A DNA stretch of 64,000 nucleotides from Streptomyces sp. LBL (GCF_029893585.1 NZ_JARXYX010000030.1:1-64000); one strand, 5' to 3'. Counted from the stretch's first letter, positions 43,566 to 52,478 are shown. Notes: generated by a model from the sequence alone, not told the origin. Numbers and translations: made by a program.

Positions 43566-44492
43566 TCACGTCTCCGTGCGGTACATCAGATCCGTCTCGT
43601 ACGTCTCGAAGCCCAGCCGTTCGTACACCGACACGGCCGCCTTGTTGTCGGCGTCGACATACAGCATCGCCGTGGGCAACGCCTGCCCCGCGAGATGCCG
43701 CAGCCCGATCGTCGTGAGCGCCTTGCCCAGCCCGCCGCCCTGGGAGCCCGGCCGCACCCCGAGGACGTACACCTCTCCCAGTCGCTCCTCCGCGTGGACC
43801 TTCGTCCAGTGGAAGCCGATGAGTTCGTCACCGCGGAAGGCGAGGAAGAAGCCCGCCGGGTCGAACCAGGCCTCGGCCTTGCGGTCGTCGAGGTCCCGCT
43901 GGGTCAGCGACCCCTGTTCGGGATGGTGGGCGAAGGCCGCCGCGTTCACCGCGAGCCAGGCCGCGTCGTCGGCGCCGGGGGCGAAGGTCCGTACCGTCAC
44001 GCCCTCGGGGAACACCGGTTCCGGCAGGTCGAGGTCGCCCAACGACCGCCGCATCTGCCGTAGTTCGCGGAACAGGGTCAGACCGAGGACCTGCCCCAGA
44101 TGCCGGGCCGCCGAGTGCCCCCCGTGCGCCCACACCCGCAGCCGCTTCCCCGATGCCGCGAGCAGCGCGGAACCCAGCACCCGCCCGTGCCCGTGTCCCC
44201 GGTGCGCGGGGTGGACGACCATTTCGGCGGCCGGCGCCTCCACCGGATCCGTGTCCTCCAGCTGGGCGTAGCCGACGAGCTCGTCGCCGACGGAGAGCAG
44301 CAGGTGGGAGACCCCCGTACGGGCGCCGCCGCGCAGCTGCAGCCTGCCCTGTTCGGACACCGCTTGCTGTCCGTCGCTGCGAGCGGCCTCCGTGAGCAGC
44401 CCGAACACGGCCTCGGTCTGCTCCTTGGTGAGTTCAGAGCGGGTCTCGATGGAGCGGGGGGTACCGGTGCGTGCGATGTCGTCGCTGGTCAT
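43566..44492 (-). CDS. mshD: Mycothiol synthase MshD
   Basis: 308 residues from the ATG at 44492. Two GNAT domains in tandem, as in MshD. N-terminal half: MVVHPAHRGHGHGRVLGSAL; C-terminal half: EVYVLGVRPGSQGGGLGKAL and ADNKAAVSVYERLGFETYET, with the typical FFLAFRGDELIGFHWTKVH before it. It transfers acetyl from acetyl-CoA to Cys-GlcN-Ins, the last step of mycothiol formation. In S. coelicolor this is SCO4151 (from memory). Confidence 0.95.
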   Translation of the reverse strand: MTSDDIARTGTPRSIETRSELTKEQTEAVFGLLTEAARSDGQQAVSEQGRLQLRGGARTGVSHLLLSVGDELVGYAQLEDTDPVEAPAAEMVVHPAHRGHGHGRVLGSALLAASGKRLRVWAHGGHSAARHLGQVLGLTLFRELRQMRRSLGDLDLPEPVFPEGVTVRTFAPGADDAAWLAVNAAAFAHHPEQGSLTQRDLDDRKAEAWFDPAGFFLAFRGDELIGFHWTKVHAEERLGEVYVLGVRPGSQGGGLGKALTTIGLRHLAGQALPTAMLYVDADNKAAVSVYERLGFETYETDLMYRTET

Positions 44493-44678
44493 GCGTACGA
44501 GGGTAAGGGGAGGTACCGGCAAAGTGGCGGCAAAGAAGCAACCAGGATGTAACCCGGAAACCCCTGTCACGCTACGCGCGTTGACCCTACGCTGCGCCGG
44601 ACGGGCCCTACTGCCTCAGCAGCCTCAGGGCCCACAACCTCAGCAGAATCAGCAGAATCAGCAGAACAAGGGGGGCGT

Positions 44679-46586
44679 ATGCCAGCCACATCCCAGCCGA
44701 ACCAGCCGAACCACCCGAACCACCCGAATCGCCCGAACCACCCGGAGTGCCCGGACCACCCGGACGCGGTGCGCCGCAGACGTCGTACGCACCGACTCCT
44801 CGCCGCGACCGCCGGTCTCGTCACCGTCGCCACCGTCGGCGCGCTGGCCGCCGCGCTGCCGGCCGCCGCGAGCGGGGGCGAGAGCAAGGGCCGGCCGGGC
44901 GGTCACACGCCGGGCCGCTACCAGGACGTACAGCTGCTGTCCTTCAACGACCTGCACGGCAACCTGGAGCCGCCGTCCGGTTCCTCCGGCCGGGTCACCG
45001 AACTCCAGGCGGACGGCACCACGAAGACGGTCGACGCGGGCGGCGTCGAGTACCTCGCCACCCATCTGCGCGAGGCCCGTAAGGGCAACCCGTACTCCAT
45101 CACCGCGGCCGGCGGCGACTTGGTCGGAGCCTCCCCGCTCATCTCGGGCCTGTTCCACGACGAGCCCACCATCGAGGCGCTCGACAAGCTCGACCTGGAC
45201 GTCACGTCCGTCGGCAACCACGAGTTCGACGAGGGCCGCAAGGAGCTGACGCGGCTCCAGAACGGCGGCTGCCACCCGACCGCCGGCTGCTACACGGACA
45301 AGAGGTTCAAGGGCGCCGACTTCCCCTACCTCGCGGCGAACGTGCTGGACGAGAAGACCGGCAAGCCGATCCTCAAGCCGTACTGGGTGTGGAAGAACAA
45401 GGGCGTCAAGGTCGGCTTCATCGGCGTGACCCTGGAGGACACCCCGGGCGTCGTCTCCGCCGAGGGCGTCAAGGGCCTGAAGTTCAAGGACGAGGTCGAG
45501 ACGATCAACAAGTACGCCAAGGTGCTGGAGAAGCAGGGCGTCAAGTCGATCGTGGCCCTCATCCACGAGGGCGGGCTCCCGGCCTCCTCGTCGTACAACT
45601 ACGACTGTGACGCGTCCGGCGCGGGCGACGGCATCTCCGGCCCGATCGTCGACATCGCCAAGAACATCACGCCGTCGGTGGACGCCCTGGTCACCGGCCA
45701 CACCCACGCGGCGTACGTCTGCACGATCCCGGACCCGGCGGGCAAGCCGCGCATGGTCACCTCGGCCGCGTCCTTCGGCCGCCTCTACACGGACACCACG
45801 CTCACGTACGACCGCCGGACGGGTGACATCGCCCGTACGTCAGTGAAGTCGGCGAAGTCGGCGAAGTCGGCGAACCACGTGGTCACCCGGACCGTCCCCA
45901 AGGCGGCGGACATGACCGGGCTGATCGGCAAGTGGAACACCCTCGCGGCGCCCGTCGGCAACCGAGCGATCGGCCACATCTCCGCCGACGTGCCGAGCAC
46001 CGGCACCGAGTCCCCGATGGGCGACCTGATCGCGGACGCTCAGCTCTGGTACGGCCGAAAGCTGGACGCCGAGACCGACCTCGCGCTGATGAACCCGGGC
46101 GGGGTCCGGGCCGGACTCACCTACGCGGCCAAGGGCAGCGAGGGCGACGGCGTGGTGACGTACGCCGAAGGCTTCACCGTGCAGCCGTTCTCCAACACGG
46201 TGAACCTGCAGAACCTCACCGGCGCCCAGCTGATCCAGGTCCTCAAGGAGCAGGTCAGCGGCACGAACACGGCGTCGCCGAAGATCCTCCAGCCGTCCGC
46301 CGACCTGACGTACACGCTGGACCTGACGAAGACCGGCGCGGACCGGGTCGTCACCGACTCGATCAGGCTGAACGGTGCCGCGATCGACCCGGCCGCCACC
46401 TACCGGGTCGCGACGAACAGCTTCCTCGCGGGCGGCGGCGACGGCTTCACCACGCTGGGCCAGGGCACGAACGACCTCGTCGGCACGGACGACCTGACCG
46501 CTCTGGAGCAGTACCTGACGGCCAACTCCTCGGCCACGAGCCCGATCGCCCCGCCGGCGACCAACCGGATCACCATCGTGGGCTGA
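44679..46586 (+). CDS. Secreted 5'-nucleotidase/2',3'-cyclic phosphodiesterase family protein
   Basis: 635 residues; AAGGGGGG lies before the ATG. The metal site residues are there: NDLHGNLEP (D-x-H), GNHEFDEG and GHTHAAY. The second domain (5'-nucleotidase C) carries TVQPFSNTVNLQNLTGAQL and the substrate clamp NSFLAGGGDGF. An N-terminal signal region follows an unusual PNHPNHPNRPNHP repeat stretch before the hydrophobic core (LLAATAGLVTVATVGALAAA). It should release phosphate from nucleotides outside the cell. Confidence 0.9.
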   Translation: MPATSQPNQPNHPNHPNRPNHPECPDHPDAVRRRRRTHRLLAATAGLVTVATVGALAAALPAAASGGESKGRPGGHTPGRYQDVQLLSFNDLHGNLEPPSGSSGRVTELQADGTTKTVDAGGVEYLATHLREARKGNPYSITAAGGDLVGASPLISGLFHDEPTIEALDKLDLDVTSVGNHEFDEGRKELTRLQNGGCHPTAGCYTDKRFKGADFPYLAANVLDEKTGKPILKPYWVWKNKGVKVGFIGVTLEDTPGVVSAEGVKGLKFKDEVETINKYAKVLEKQGVKSIVALIHEGGLPASSSYNYDCDASGAGDGISGPIVDIAKNITPSVDALVTGHTHAAYVCTIPDPAGKPRMVTSAASFGRLYTDTTLTYDRRTGDIARTSVKSAKSAKSANHVVTRTVPKAADMTGLIGKWNTLAAPVGNRAIGHISADVPSTGTESPMGDLIADAQLWYGRKLDAETDLALMNPGGVRAGLTYAAKGSEGDGVVTYAEGFTVQPFSNTVNLQNLTGAQLIQVLKEQVSGTNTASPKILQPSADLTYTLDLTKTGADRVVTDSIRLNGAAIDPAATYRVATNSFLAGGGDGFTTLGQGTNDLVGTDDLTALEQYLTANSSATSPIAPPATNRITIVG

Positions 46587-46633
46587 GTCGCCTGCCTCCG
46601 GTTGGGGGTGGGGTTGGGGCTGGAGTTGCGGGT

Positions 46634-46679
46634 GGTGGGGGCGCACACATGGTCGGACGGATCGATGGGCGCCCCCACC
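46634..46679. terminator. Bidirectional hairpin between 5'-nucleotidase and Uma2 genes
   Basis: GGTGGGGGCGC at 46634-46644 pairs with GCGCCCCCACC at 46669-46679 over a 24-base loop. It lies between two convergent genes and could serve both. Confidence 0.65.
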
Positions 46680-46708
46680 AGAACTGCAGGGCAACGCGCC
46701 CGCGTGCG

Positions 46709-47356
46709 TCAGGCGCGCTTGCGGCCGGTGATCTCTTCGCCGATCACGAAGCCCTTGGCGGGGCCTTCGGGGATGGTGACGTCGGTGCCGTAGGGGACGC
46801 GGTGGATGTCCTCCCAGTCGGCCTTGTCGGGGTGAGGTCCGGTGAAGAGGGTGACGGCACCCTGGCCGTCGTAGTCGTCGATGATGACGTACACGGGGAT
46901 CCCGGCGCGGGCGTACTCGCGTCGCTTGCGGACGCGGTCACGGTCCTGGTTGCGCTTGCCGGGGGAGACGACTTCGACGATCATCTGGACCGCAGAGGCC
47001 TTGATACCGAGGCCGTCCTCCGCCTCGGCCAGCTCGGCGTCCCGAGGAGCTACCAACCCGTCCGGAATCCAAGCCCTGAGCGCATGGATCACATGTGTGT
47101 CGTTCCAAGCACCGTGTTCACTGTCGTGCAGAAAGATCACCAGGGCGTCCCGCAGACGGTTGACGACCTGGGCATGCGAAAAGCGTCCGGTGGGCGACAC
47201 CTCGATGGCTCCCTCAATGATCTCAGCGCGGTAGCCCTCGGGGAGTTCACTGGCCTTCCATACCTGCCACACGACCTCGTCCAGCTCGGAGCCGTTCTGG
47301 GCCAGGGACAGGGACTCGGTCATGGTCTCGGGCCTTTCGTGCGCAAGAGCAGTCAT
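46709..47356 (-). CDS. Uma2 (DUF820) family nuclease-like protein
   Basis: 215 residues, start supported by GAGGAGG eleven bases before. The restriction endonuclease-like fold of DUF820/Uma2 is recognised by YRAEIIEGAIEVSPTGRFSH, then LRAWIPDGLVAPRDAEL, then MIVEVVSPGKRNQDRDRVRK and REYARAGIPVYVIIDDY. The putative catalytic D/E-V-x-S-x-x-K region is intact. Its biological role is not known. It is a common accessory gene. Confidence 0.8.
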   Translation of the reverse strand: MTALAHERPETMTESLSLAQNGSELDEVVWQVWKASELPEGYRAEIIEGAIEVSPTGRFSHAQVVNRLRDALVIFLHDSEHGAWNDTHVIHALRAWIPDGLVAPRDAELAEAEDGLGIKASAVQMIVEVVSPGKRNQDRDRVRKRREYARAGIPVYVIIDDYDGQGAVTLFTGPHPDKADWEDIHRVPYGTDVTIPEGPAKGFVIGEEITGRKRA

Positions 47357-47527
47357 GGTGGCGTCACCTCCTCAAGTGTGGGCTGGGTGTGCACGAGGCA
47401 CAAGCAAACGCGATCACGGTACGTACGGTGATAGGGCTGACCAGGGGTAATACCGTCAGCTCACCGATCGGGCGATAGTGTCCGCGGTGTCACTGCGGGC
47501 TTCTGTGACGCTCAGCGACGGATGGCC

Positions 47528-47705
47528 TTACCTCGCTCGCGAAGGCGACGGGCGGCTGAGCCGCTTTTCCAGCTCTTCCAAGGAAGCGCGTCGGGGCAGG
47601 GTCAACACGGCCTTACGTTGAGCCGCGCGGTCGACGTACCTCTGGAGGATGCGGGCGAGGACTCGGTGAGGCAAAGGTTCACGGTTCCTTCAGTGGGATG
47701 CGTTC
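47528..47705 (-). pseudogene. Possible C-terminal coding remnant
   Basis: A minus-strand frame with GC-rich third positions reads PHRVLARILQRYVDRAAQRK, then AVLTLPRRASLEELEKRL and stops near 47528. No start codon or family can be given. It overlaps the left copy of the 58-bp repeat, in a different frame from the gene at 49772. Confidence 0.35.
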
Positions 47706-47717
47706 GCCGCGGCTGAC
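47660..47717. repeat. 58-bp direct repeat, left copy
   Basis: From GACTCGGTGAGGCAAAGG to CGCCGCGGCTGAC; 56 of 58 bases match the copy at 49753-49810. On the minus strand both copies encode the last codons SRGERIPLxEP and stop of the gene at 49772. Together they bracket the LysR-SDR pair. Confidence 0.85.
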
Positions 47718-47739
47718 TGACAGGGCACCGGGTGCGGCG

Positions 47740-48648
47740 TTATGGCACCGCACGAAGCTGTGCGGCCTCGTGGCGGAGGGCCTTCACGGTGGCCGTCACC
47801 TCGGGAGAGCGGTTGCGGACCGTGACGGCGACAGCGGCTCGGCCGAGCCAGGCGGGGTCGTCGACGTGGACGGTGCGGACGCCGGTGGGGACCGCCGGGG
47901 CGGCCAGTTCGGGCAGTACGGCAATGCCGAGACCGGCGGCGACAAAACCCAGGCGAGTGGGCCATTCGCGGGCGGCGTAGGCGATCCGCGGGTGGTCGAG
48001 GGTGGGCCAGGCGCCGAACTGGGGGTCGTCGCGGAGGCCCTTGCCGACGATCCAGGGTTCGTCCCTCAGCTCGGCCACCGGGATGGTTCCGCGGCCGGCA
48101 AACCGGTGGTCGGCGGGGACGGCGAGCAGGAGACCGCCGTCCAGGAGCAGGTCGCGGCGGAGTCCCTCGAAGTCATAGGCGGGCAGGTCCGGTCCCACGC
48201 CGATCACTGCGACGTCGATGCGGTGAGCGCGGAGTTGGCGAAGCTGCGTGGGTGATGACGCCTCGCCGAACTCGACGATCAAACCCGGGTGGTCGTTTCC
48301 AAGGCGGGCCAGTGTCCTGGGGACGAGCACGGCGGCGGCAGAGGGAAAGGCCGCGATAATGACGCGTCCGGTGACGTGGTCCTGCAGCCCGGCGAGGTCT
48401 GTGCTGACGGCGTCGATCTCGTTGAGTACTGTCGCGGCTCGGCGGGCGAGCACCATGCCCGCAGGAGAAGGCGCCACCCCGCGAGCGCCCCGGATGAACA
48501 GCGGTGCACCGGCGGCGGCCTCCATCGCCGCCACCTGACGGGACACCGCTGACTGCGTGTATCCGAGTGCGTCGGCCGCGGCGGTGAACGATCCGGTGTC
48601 GACCACGGCCTGGACGACGCGGAGACCAGTGAGGGTGAAGTCGGCCAC
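47740..48648 (-). CDS. LysR-family transcriptional regulator
   Basis: 302 residues from the GTG at 48648 (AGGA upstream); an ATG at 48678 would add ten residues. The LysR helix-turn-helix is VADFTLTGLRVVQAVVDTGS followed by FTAAADALGYTQSAVSRQVA. The effector domain is typical (GRVIIAAFPSAAAVLVPRTL). Divergent from an SDR gene which is probably its target; a palindrome lies between them. Confidence 0.85.
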   Translation of the reverse strand: MADFTLTGLRVVQAVVDTGSFTAAADALGYTQSAVSRQVAAMEAAAGAPLFIRGARGVAPSPAGMVLARRAATVLNEIDAVSTDLAGLQDHVTGRVIIAAFPSAAAVLVPRTLARLGNDHPGLIVEFGEASSPTQLRQLRAHRIDVAVIGVGPDLPAYDFEGLRRDLLLDGGLLLAVPADHRFAGRGTIPVAELRDEPWIVGKGLRDDPQFGAWPTLDHPRIAYAAREWPTRLGFVAAGLGIAVLPELAAPAVPTGVRTVHVDDPAWLGRAAVAVTVRNRSPEVTATVKALRHEAAQLRAVP

Positions 48649-48678
48649 GCCGTCATCCTGACACTTCCACAACCGCAT

Positions 48679-48694
48679 GTCTTATATGTAAGAC
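48679..48694. promoter_or_regulatory. LysR-type operator palindrome
   Basis: GTCTTATATGTAAGAC: perfect 6-bp arms with TATG between, including the LysR-type T-N11-A core. It lies between the divergent LysR and SDR genes. Confidence 0.7.
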
Positions 48695-48776
48695 CCTCGC
48701 TGGTGGAATACCACGATCGGCAACACGATGGAGCAGCAACCGCAAGCAATCCATTTACCTACAGGGAGCACCAGCC

Positions 48777-49580
48777 ATGGCGAAGACCTGGTTCATCACG
48801 GGCAGTTCGAGGGGATTCGGCCGCGAGTGGGCGGAGGTGGCGCTCGAACGCGGCGATCACGTCGCGGCGACGGCCCGGAACGTCACGCAGCTGACCCCTT
48901 TGGTCGAGCGGTACGGGGACGCGGTATTGCCGGTCCGGCTCGACGTCACCGACCGCGCCGCGGTGCATGAGGCAGTGCAGCTTGCCCACACGCATTTCGG
49001 TTCGCTGGACATCGCCGTCAACAACGCCGGCTACGGGCATTTCGGCATGGTCGAGGAGATCGACGAGGACGAACTCCGGGATCAGATGGATACCAACTTC
49101 TTCGGCGCGGTATGGGTCACGCAGGCCGTCCTGCCTCTCATGCGGGCCCAACGATCGGGAAGGATCCTGCAAGTGACCAGCGAGGGCGGCGTACGTGCCT
49201 TCCCCGGCATCGGTGCGTACCACGCCTCCAAATGGGCTCTTGAGGGGCTGTCGGAATCCCTGGCGCAAGAAGTGGCAGCTTTCGGCGTCCACATCACCAA
49301 CGTCGAGCCCGGCCCCTACGCCACCGACTGGCTGGCCCGCGGGGCACGGCACAGTGAGGGGCATCCGGACTACACCGAAGTCCACGCGGCCACTGCACCG
49401 GATTTCGAGGTCGGCGACCCGCGCGCCACCCGCGACGCGATCCTTCGGATCGTCGACGCGGACCAGCCCCCGCTGCGGATCTTCCTCGGCAAGTCCTTCC
49501 CCGACGTCGCCGGTCTCTACGAGGAGCGTCTGCGCACCTGGCGCCAGTGGCAGCCGGTCTCCCTGGCCGCCTTCGGCTGA
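48777..49580 (+). CDS. Short-chain dehydrogenase/reductase
   Basis: 267 residues with GGGAG before the ATG. NAD(P) site TGSSRGFG, then NNAGYGHFG, and catalytic YHASK with a Ser in VTSEGGVRAF. Fits classical SDRs of the KR/oxidoreductase type often paired with LysR. Substrate unknown. With the LysR gene it forms the cassette flanked by the 58-bp repeat. Confidence 0.85.
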   Translation: MAKTWFITGSSRGFGREWAEVALERGDHVAATARNVTQLTPLVERYGDAVLPVRLDVTDRAAVHEAVQLAHTHFGSLDIAVNNAGYGHFGMVEEIDEDELRDQMDTNFFGAVWVTQAVLPLMRAQRSGRILQVTSEGGVRAFPGIGAYHASKWALEGLSESLAQEVAAFGVHITNVEPGPYATDWLARGARHSEGHPDYTEVHAATAPDFEVGDPRATRDAILRIVDADQPPLRIFLGKSFPDVAGLYEERLRTWRQWQPVSLAAFG

Positions 49581-49752
49581 GGAGCCACACCGCCGGCATG
49601 GAGGTCACCCCGGGTCCGCGGGACGCGACGCCCAGTCGGCTCCCCGGGATGCGGCGAAGCCGAAGTCGCTCAGGGCGAGGCGGTGGTGCGCGTCGGTCAC
49701 CCGTCGCAGCAGGACCTGCCCGGCGGCGCGGTCGCCGGTGTGCGCCGAGCAC
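49581..49752. other. Right flank of the LysR-SDR cassette
   Basis: No gene is supported here. A minus-strand frame (LTESCSAHTGDRAAGQVL, then HHRLALSDFGFAASRG) is open and GC-biased and could be a remnant downstream of the repeat. Its left-hand counterpart is the piece at 47528-47705. Confidence 0.3.
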
Positions 49753-49810
49753 GACTCGGTGAGGCAAAGGTTCACGGTTCCCCCAGTGGGATGCGTTCGC
49801 CGCGGCTGAC
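49753..49810. repeat. 58-bp direct repeat, right copy
   Basis: The right copy covers the 3' end and stop codon of the small gene that ends at 49772. It differs from the left copy at two bases (CC for TT), which changes one codon (G for K). Confidence 0.85.
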
Positions 49811-50083
49811 CGCGATACGGAGAAGATCCGCCAGGCATTCCGCCGCCCTGGTGAGCGCGAAGCGCACGGCTCGCTCGCCCGCTCTGGGGTCGGCCAGTAC
49901 GTCCCTGACTCCCGCGAGGACCTGCTCGCCCGAATCCAACTGGGCCGCTTCCAGGTCGTCGGCGAGCTGGGAGAGTCTGCTGTGGTCGTTGTCGGTGCTG
50001 AGATAGCAGGGTCTGCCGTCGGGGGTGGTCCAGGGCAGCAGACGGAGATCGCCGGACGTGGTTGGTTCCTCGCAGGTGCTCAT
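49772..50083 (-). CDS. Small Streptomyces protein linked to XRE regulator
   Basis: 103 residues from the ATG at 50083, preceded by GGAGGT. The start PWTTPDGRPCYLSTDNDHSR and the helical remainder DDLEAAQLDSGEQVLAGV are of a type often found opposite XRE/DUF5753 genes. Its start overlaps the stop of the gene before by ATGA. The 3' end was duplicated as the 58-bp repeat. Confidence 0.6.
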   Translation of the reverse strand: MSTCEEPTTSGDLRLLPWTTPDGRPCYLSTDNDHSRLSQLADDLEAAQLDSGEQVLAGVRDVLADPRAGERAVRFALTRAAECLADLLRIAVSRGERIPLGEP

Positions 50084-50400
50084 GCGGAGACCTCCATCCC
50101 GTGAATGTGGCGCGGGCCTACGTCGATGCCGTGGACGGCGAGCCAGAGGGCTCGACGACGGTGCCGTTGGAGTGTGCGCTCGTGGCGTTCTTCCCGGGTG
50201 AGGAGGTTCGGGCGTACGAGCGGCTGGGCGTCGGGCTCGAAGTGGTCGGCTTGTGCTCCCGGATCCCGGGCGGGCATCACCATCGGCCCCAGGACGCGAC
50301 GTTGGGTCGCAGCGGCTCGGTGACGGCCCCTGGCGGGCAGGAGCGCCCTGATGATCGTTAACAGCAGCGACGCGCACAACTCCGCGATGTGTTCCCTCAT
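50080..50400 (-). CDS. Small protein of the XRE-associated operon
   Basis: 106 residues from the ATG at 50400. A hydrophobic N-terminal helix (IAELCASLLLTIIRALLP) is followed by a basic Arg/His-rich body. Such small genes are common upstream of the preceding type. The gene is translationally coupled to the downstream gene. It is divergent from the XRE gene. Function unknown. Confidence 0.6.
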   Translation of the reverse strand: MREHIAELCASLLLTIIRALLPARGRHRAAATQRRVLGPMVMPARDPGAQADHFEPDAQPLVRPNLLTREERHERTLQRHRRRALWLAVHGIDVGPRHIHGMEVSA

Positions 50401-50526
50401 ACCGGCTCTCCCTCGGTGTCCTGACGGGCGGTGATTACCGTTCGTGCCCCTATCGTCACTGATTGCACGTACGCTGCGAAAGGGGGTCGGCGTTGTCCGC
50501 GGCCCCAGGCAACGGGGAGGGGTGAC

Positions 50527-51354
50527 GTGGACGAACAGGTTGACGGGACAGGGGAGCCAGGGCGTGCGGCGCTGGGGCAGGCGCTGAAATTCCTGAGGGG
50601 GAAGGCGGGCAAGTCGCTGGGGCAGCTGGCCGATGACACGGGATACGACAAGAGCTACCTGAGCCGTCTGGAGTCGGGCGAGCGACTGTCCAAGGTCACG
50701 GTCATGGAGGACCTGGACGGGTACTACGGGTCCGGTGACCTGCTGGTCTGCCTCTGGAAGGTGGCTCGGATCGACGCCTTCAAGGACAAGTACAAGGAGT
50801 ACATGCGGCTGGAGGCGGCAGCGCGGATCATCCGGGTGTACTCGCCGAACGTGCCTGGGCTGTTGCAGACCGAGGATTTCGCCCGGGAGGTGTTGTCTGG
50901 GCCTCAGACAACGGATCAGGACGTCGAGGCAGTTGAGGAACAGGTGGCCGCCCGCCTGGGACGCCAGCTTCTGCTGGACAAGAAACCGACACCCAACGTC
51001 CGCTTCGTCATCGACGAACCGGCCCTCCGCCGTTCCTCGGCCAGCGCGGAGACCTGGGAAAGTCAGCTGATGCACATCGAAGCGGTCGCGCAGTGGCCCA
51101 ACGTTGTCGTCCAGGTGCTTCCGTTATCCGCAGGGATCCACCACCTCATGGGGAAGGGATCGCTGACCCTTCTCTGGCAGAAGAACGGAAGTGCCGTGGC
51201 CTACACGGAAAGCGGCAGCAGCGGTCTGTTGATGGACGAACCGGAGGACGTCATTCTGCACCGCTTGTCCTACGATCGGCTCCGGGACCAGGCGCTGTCC
51301 CCGTCGGACTCGTTGACGTTCATCAGGGACGTACTGGAGGAGCAGAGATCATGA
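50527..51354 (+). CDS. XRE-family regulator with DUF5753 domain
   Basis: 275 residues from the GTG at 50527 (GGGAGGGG upstream). N-terminal helix-turn-helix: GQALKFLRGKAGKSLGQLAD, then YDKSYLSRLESGERLSK. C-terminal DUF5753: VPGLLQTEDFAREVLSG, then MHIEAVAQWPNVVVQVLP and VAYTESGSSGLLM. The DUF397 gene starts on its stop codon. Target unknown. Confidence 0.85.
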   Translation: MDEQVDGTGEPGRAALGQALKFLRGKAGKSLGQLADDTGYDKSYLSRLESGERLSKVTVMEDLDGYYGSGDLLVCLWKVARIDAFKDKYKEYMRLEAAARIIRVYSPNVPGLLQTEDFAREVLSGPQTTDQDVEAVEEQVAARLGRQLLLDKKPTPNVRFVIDEPALRRSSASAETWESQLMHIEAVAQWPNVVVQVLPLSAGIHHLMGKGSLTLLWQKNGSAVAYTESGSSGLLMDEPEDVILHRLSYDRLRDQALSPSDSLTFIRDVLEEQRS

Positions 51355-51560
51355 AGCACACCCCGGACCTCAGCACCGCCGTCTGGCGCAAGTCGAGCTA
51401 CAGCGACGGGGGAGCCAACAACTGCGTCGAGGTCGCCGATGGTTACGCCGATCTCGTCCCCGTCCGCGACAGCAAAACCCCGGACGGACAGGTGCTGGTC
51501 TTCGGCGTGAGCTCGTGGGCGTCGTTCCTGACGGAGGTCAAGGGCGGCGTGCGAGCCTAG
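51351..51560 (+). CDS. DUF397 domain protein
   Basis: 69 residues from the ATG at 51351, overlapping the XRE stop by ATGA. STAVWRKSSYSDGGANNCVE, then VADG and VPVRDSKTPDGQVLVF are the standard DUF397 signature, ending WASFLTEVKGG. It is a complete partner for the XRE gene. Confidence 0.9.
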   Translation: MKHTPDLSTAVWRKSSYSDGGANNCVEVADGYADLVPVRDSKTPDGQVLVFGVSSWASFLTEVKGGVRA

Positions 51561-51937
51561 AACAAGCCTCTAGTGCTTCGCCGCGCTGATCCTGCGGGGG
51601 GGGGGTGACGTCGTCCGGGGTTGCGCCGGTCCTGGAGGACCACAGCCACACCGGTGGGGCGTGACGCTTCCGCGAACGCCTCCCGCCTGACAGCATCAGG
51701 CAGCACACTCACCATCACGGCCTTCGTCCCGGTCACGTGCATTCCTTGGTCGGAACACACGATCAGACGAAGGCCGCCCCTCACGTCCGGCGAACTCCCA
51801 GGTGAGTGACCCAGTTCGAGACCCCATTCGAGGCCGGAAGCGTCCCGCCTCATTCGATGTCACCGCTTCGACCGGCTGAGCACGAGGTCAGGGACAGTCC
51901 TCCCGGAAGGGAAACCGGTGCTGATCCCTCTGTGGGC
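51561..51937. other. Intergenic region with poly-G tract and unclear ORF
   Basis: A nine-G homopolymer is at 51597-51605. A minus-strand frame (51557-51853) reads VCSDQGMHVTGTKAVMVSVL, then EAFAEASRPTGVAVVLQDRR; it may be a remnant but no family is recognised. No terminator is plain. Confidence 0.35.
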
Positions 51938-52312
51938 CTAATGAGTCCAAGGCGGTGTGACGGTGCTGCCATCGGCCATCTTGGCGCTGAACCCGACACG
52001 TGTGGTGACCCACATGTGGGCGGGCTGGTCGGTGGTATTGGCAAGCGCCAGCTCGGAGCCTGCCGGAGCCACCGCCGCGTCACCGACGCCGAGTTCGGCG
52101 GTCTCGCCGCCGATGGTGAGCTGGAGGCGACCGGAGAGGACGTAGAACGTTTCCTCGTGACTGATCGTGTGGGCCGGACCCGCCGTTGCGGCCGGGATCT
52201 CGCCGCGCCAGGCGGTGAGATCCTGGCTGCCCGTGCCCGGACGGATATAGGAAACGAAGCGGCCACCGTGGATCTCGTGCACGACGGCCTCGTCACTGCG
52301 GATGAAGGGCAT
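51938..52312 (-). CDS. Cupin domain protein
   Basis: 124 residues from the ATG at 52312, preceded by AAGGAGG. The cupin motifs HTISHEETFYVLSGRLQLTI and GVGDAAVAPAGSELALANTT fit a small single-domain cupin with likely metal ligands His-x-x-E. Divergent from a MarR gene that is now broken. Substrate unknown. Confidence 0.8.
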   Translation of the reverse strand: MPFIRSDEAVVHEIHGGRFVSYIRPGTGSQDLTAWRGEIPAATAGPAHTISHEETFYVLSGRLQLTIGGETAELGVGDAAVAPAGSELALANTTDQPAHMWVTTRVGFSAKMADGSTVTPPWTH

Positions 52313-52327
52313 GCCAGCCTCCTTGTA

Positions 52328-52342
52328 GACAAGTAACTTGTC
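52328..52342. promoter_or_regulatory. Candidate MarR operator
   Basis: GACAAGTAACTTGTC is a perfect 15-bp palindrome in front of the cupin gene. A related CAAGCAGCTTG and a half-site TCAAG lie further right up to the truncated regulator. The regulator that would bind it is broken. Confidence 0.6.
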
Positions 52343-52376
52343 CATCAAGACAAGCAGCTTGACGAGTAGTCAAGCC

Positions 52377-52478
52377 ATGGATGACGCTCTGGCCCTCTCC
52401 GCACTCATGCTGGCACTCTCGGGACAGTTGGTGCAGGAGATCCACGCTCGCGTGTCCCAGCAGGGATTCGAGGACCGG
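52377..52478 (+). pseudogene. MarR-family regulator, 5' fragment
   Basis: The frame starts MDDALALSALMLALSGQLVQ, then EIHARVSQQGFEDRR, the usual first helix of a MarR-type protein. It then runs into the sequence of an IS630-type transposase remnant on the other strand. The DNA-binding domain is lost. Confidence 0.55.
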
